Positions 5,978 to 7,757 of a stretch of DNA of 7,757 nucleotides are shown here, one piece after another. Each line of letters begins with the position of its first letter. Within the stretch, counting starts at the first letter, position 1. The stretch covers positions 1 to 7,757 of the forward strand of contig DQTU01000171.1 of the NCBI GenBank assembly GCA_015662615.1. Reading direction: 5' to 3'. The translations under genes and the position numbers were made by a program. The notes under the pieces were generated by a model. It saw only the letters and a list, made by a program, of their open reading frames with translations. It was not told the origin of the DNA and made no database searches. This stretch comes from Campylobacterales bacterium. Lineage in GTDB: Bacteria; Campylobacterota; Campylobacteria; Campylobacterales; QNZT01.

Positions 5978-7639
5978 CTACATATAATCATATTGAGGAC
6001 CATCACCACCATAAGGGGTAATCCAAAGTATCGCATCATTGGGAGATTTGATATCGCATGTTTTACAATGCACGCAGTTTTCAGCATGAATTCGAAGCTC
6101 TTGATGACCCGTTTTGTCTGTGTGAAGCTCATAAACCTCAGCTGGACAAAAATACTGACAAGGTGCTCCATACTCAGCTATGTTCTGTTTCATTTTCACA
6201 TCATCTACGACAAGATGACAAATTTGCTCTTCATCATGATTTGCTTTTGAGTAAAAAACATCAGTCACTTTGTCGAAAGTAAGTTTTTTATCAAACTCTA
6301 GTTTTCCAGCAAAACGCTCTGCAAAACTTTTCTTCTCACTATTTTCACTTAATTTTCGAAGTGTCTCATTATCTAGTTCTGTCTCTATATCTCCAGTCAG
6401 ACATGCACCTTTTGTGATAAGTTGAACACAAAATCTTAGAGCACCAGAAATCATACCGTTGTTAAATGATTGTCTAAAGTTTCTAACAGGATAAAGCTCT
6501 TTATGAAGACGAGAATTTTCAAAATGTTTTTGTACTGAACTTAACTCTGCTTCACTTGTGTCATCTTTTATAAGCGCTTTAGAAGCACTTTTTGCAGCAT
6601 TAATTCCAGATTGTACCGCTAAATGTACACCTTTTAAACTTGCAGTTGCAAGCATACCAGCACTATCTCCTACTATCATGAATCCATCGCCATAATGTTT
6701 GATAATTGAGTTATAACCACCCTCAGGAAGTGTTTTTGCACCAAATTCTAATATGTTTCCACCCTCAAGAATTTTGCTTACGAATGGATGCTGTTTCCAA
6801 ACTTGAGTAGCCCCATGGATATCAAAAGTCGGGTCTTTATAATCAAGCCCCACAACCAATCCAAGTGCTACACGATTATCACTAAGTCCATAGATAAAAC
6901 CACCACCAAACTCTTCACCGTCTTGGAGTGGATATCCCGCTGTATGAAAAACCTGTCCCTCTTCGATATTGCCCTCTGGAACTTTCCAAAGCTCTTTTAC
7001 ACCAAGTGAATAAATTTGAGCATTTTTTCCTGTATCAAGATTTTTCTTTTCAATAAGTGTTTTAGTCAAACTTCCTCTAGTACCCTCTGCTAAAATAGTG
7101 ATTTTAGCCTCTATAGAAGTACCCTCTTCAAAGTTTGCCAATTTCTTACCATGATGGTCTACACCAGTATCTTTGGTTTTTGCACCACATACTTTGCCAT
7201 CTTCATCATAAAGAAGTTCATCTACTGCAAAACCCGTATAGATCTCAACACCTTTTTTCTCAGCCACACCCGCTAGATATTTACAAACATGCGCTAAAGA
7301 TGCAATTTGATTGCCCATGTTGTTCATGTATGGTGGATGAAATGGTAAGTCGTAATTGTCGCTAGAAGTTAGAAAAACGGTTGTATCCTTAACCACCTCG
7401 CTGTCAAACGGTATATCTTCTGTTCCGATGTATGGAAGAAGTTCTTCAAAAACTTCGGGTTTGATTACCGCACCTGAGAGTATATGACTACCAATTGATT
7501 CACCTTTTTCAACTAGTAAAATTCTCCCATTATGCCCTTTGTCGTTTAGCACATTCGCCAGATAGATTGCCGTACTTAAGCCCGCAGGACCTCCGCCGAC
7601 TATCAGTACATCTGTCGAAACTGTGTTTGTGTCATTCAT
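5978..7639 (-). CDS. etfQO: Electron transfer flavoprotein-quinone oxidoreductase (ETF-QO)
   Basis: ETF-QO is a monotopic membrane flavo-iron-sulfur protein that takes electrons from reduced ETF and reduces quinone, which in Campylobacterota would be menaquinone. The 553-residue product covers the whole family: the FAD-binding VLIVGGGPAGLSTA (11-24), the quinone-site region SHILSGAVIKPEVFEELLP (51-69), LAEGTRGSLTK (183-193), ALGLVVGLDYKDP (258-270), a second FAD segment VGDSAGMLATASLKGVHLA (323-341) and the C-terminal ferredoxin-like domain. The 4Fe-4S ligands are C498 in YFCPAEVYE and C522, C525 and C528 in NCVHCKTCDIK. This equals FixC plus FixX on one chain. The ATG at 7639 is preceded by GAGAGG (7646-7651 on the complement, 6 bases away). 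It is the first gene of the operon with etfBA and mdh. No acyl-CoA dehydrogenase or other classical ETF donor is in the window. Confidence 0.95.
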   Translation of the reverse strand: MNDTNTVSTDVLIVGGGPAGLSTAIYLANVLNDKGHNGRILLVEKGESIGSHILSGAVIKPEVFEELLPYIGTEDIPFDSEVVKDTTVFLTSSDNYDLPFHPPYMNNMGNQIASLAHVCKYLAGVAEKKGVEIYTGFAVDELLYDEDGKVCGAKTKDTGVDHHGKKLANFEEGTSIEAKITILAEGTRGSLTKTLIEKKNLDTGKNAQIYSLGVKELWKVPEGNIEEGQVFHTAGYPLQDGEEFGGGFIYGLSDNRVALGLVVGLDYKDPTFDIHGATQVWKQHPFVSKILEGGNILEFGAKTLPEGGYNSIIKHYGDGFMIVGDSAGMLATASLKGVHLAVQSGINAAKSASKALIKDDTSEAELSSVQKHFENSRLHKELYPVRNFRQSFNNGMISGALRFCVQLITKGACLTGDIETELDNETLRKLSENSEKKSFAERFAGKLEFDKKLTFDKVTDVFYSKANHDEEQICHLVVDDVKMKQNIAEYGAPCQYFCPAEVYELHTDKTGHQELRIHAENCVHCKTCDIKSPNDAILWITPYGGDGPQYDYM

Positions 7640-7693
7640 TCACTGCCTCTCTTTCCTTAAAATATTCGCCCTCTAAGCGGACATGTTATCATA

Positions 7694-7699
7694 ATTATA
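7694..7699 (-). promoter_or_regulatory. Probable -10 element of the ETF-QO operon
   Basis: On the minus strand this reads TATAAT, 54 bases upstream of the ETF-QO ATG, predicting a transcript start near 7687. The best -35 candidate at 17 bases spacing is GATACA (7717-7722), a weak match to TTGACA. The surrounding bases 7640-7757 hold no gene. This is a consensus match only. Confidence 0.4.
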
Positions 7700-7745
7700 A
7701 GCAGTTTTAGTTGATATGTATCGAATGGTAAGATTAAGGAAACAG

Positions 7746-7754
7746 TGATATAAT
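7746..7754 (+). promoter_or_regulatory. Extended -10 promoter facing out of the right edge
   Basis: TGATATAAT is a perfect extended -10 (TGn followed by TATAAT at 7749-7754) on the plus strand. A weak -35, TGGTAA, lies at 7726-7731 at 17 bases spacing. It points away from the ETF operon, so a divergent gene or RNA probably begins just beyond the window, which cannot be seen here. Confidence 0.4.
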
Positions 7755-7757
7755 TGC

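Noticed and set aside
5953..6250. Short frames of about 72 and 91 codons on either strand at the end of the ETF-QO gene
   Set aside because: They overlap the conserved 4Fe-4S domain in other frames and show no motif; the 15-base gap before etfBA leaves no room for an extra gene.
7686..7700. Interrupted palindrome TTAT-CATAATT-ATAA upstream of the ETF-QO gene
   Set aside because: Only four-base A/T arms overlapping the predicted -10; too simple to call an operator.
7736..7757. AAGGA followed by GTG as a possible start of a right-hand gene
   Set aside because: The GTG frame hits a stop after one further codon; the sequence fits a promoter better.

Overview
The window looks like chromosomal DNA of a member of the Campylobacterota (Epsilonproteobacteria), probably a free-living Sulfurimonas-like lineage; the genus is a guess. 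The evidence is the AT-rich coding sequence, the protein sequences, and the order lspA-glmM set divergently against rpsT-prfA, which I recall from Helicobacter pylori (HP0074-HP0077). All seven genes are intact except prfA, which runs off the left edge. There are no tRNA or rRNA genes, insertion sequences, CRISPR arrays or signs of decay, and no gene-free stretch longer than about 170 bases.

Layout. (1) Bases 1-1074, minus strand: rpsT (ribosomal protein S20) followed by prfA (release factor 1). prfA starts at a GTG, so it is missed by ATG-only gene finding. (2) Bases 1075-1246: a divergent promoter region containing a short palindrome. (3) Bases 1247-3020, plus strand: glmM (phosphoglucosamine mutase) overlapping lspA (signal peptidase II) by 8 bases, closed by a strong hairpin terminator at 3023-3054. 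(4) Bases 3056-7639, minus strand: a tight three-gene operon, transcribed ETF-quinone oxidoreductase, then a single-chain electron transfer flavoprotein (EtfB fused to EtfA), then an NAD-dependent malate dehydrogenase, with 15-base gaps that each hold a good ribosome binding site. (5) Bases 7640-7757: the promoter region of that operon, plus what looks like an outward-facing promoter for a gene beyond the right edge.

The first three regions are housekeeping: translation, cell-wall precursor synthesis and lipoprotein maturation. The interesting part is the redox operon. The EtfB half of the fusion carries motifs typical of ETFs that bind a second FAD and bifurcate electrons, rather than the AMP-binding motif of classical ETFs. 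Its partner is a full-length ETF-QO with a C-terminal 4Fe-4S domain, equivalent to FixC plus FixX on one chain, and malate dehydrogenase could supply NADH. The operon may therefore encode a compact two-protein version of FixABCX that oxidises NADH, passing one electron to menaquinone and one to ferredoxin or flavodoxin. This would matter in Campylobacterota, whose complex I often lacks the NADH-oxidising NuoEF module and whose autotrophic members need reduced ferredoxin for the reverse TCA cycle. This role is an inference; the gene identities are secure.
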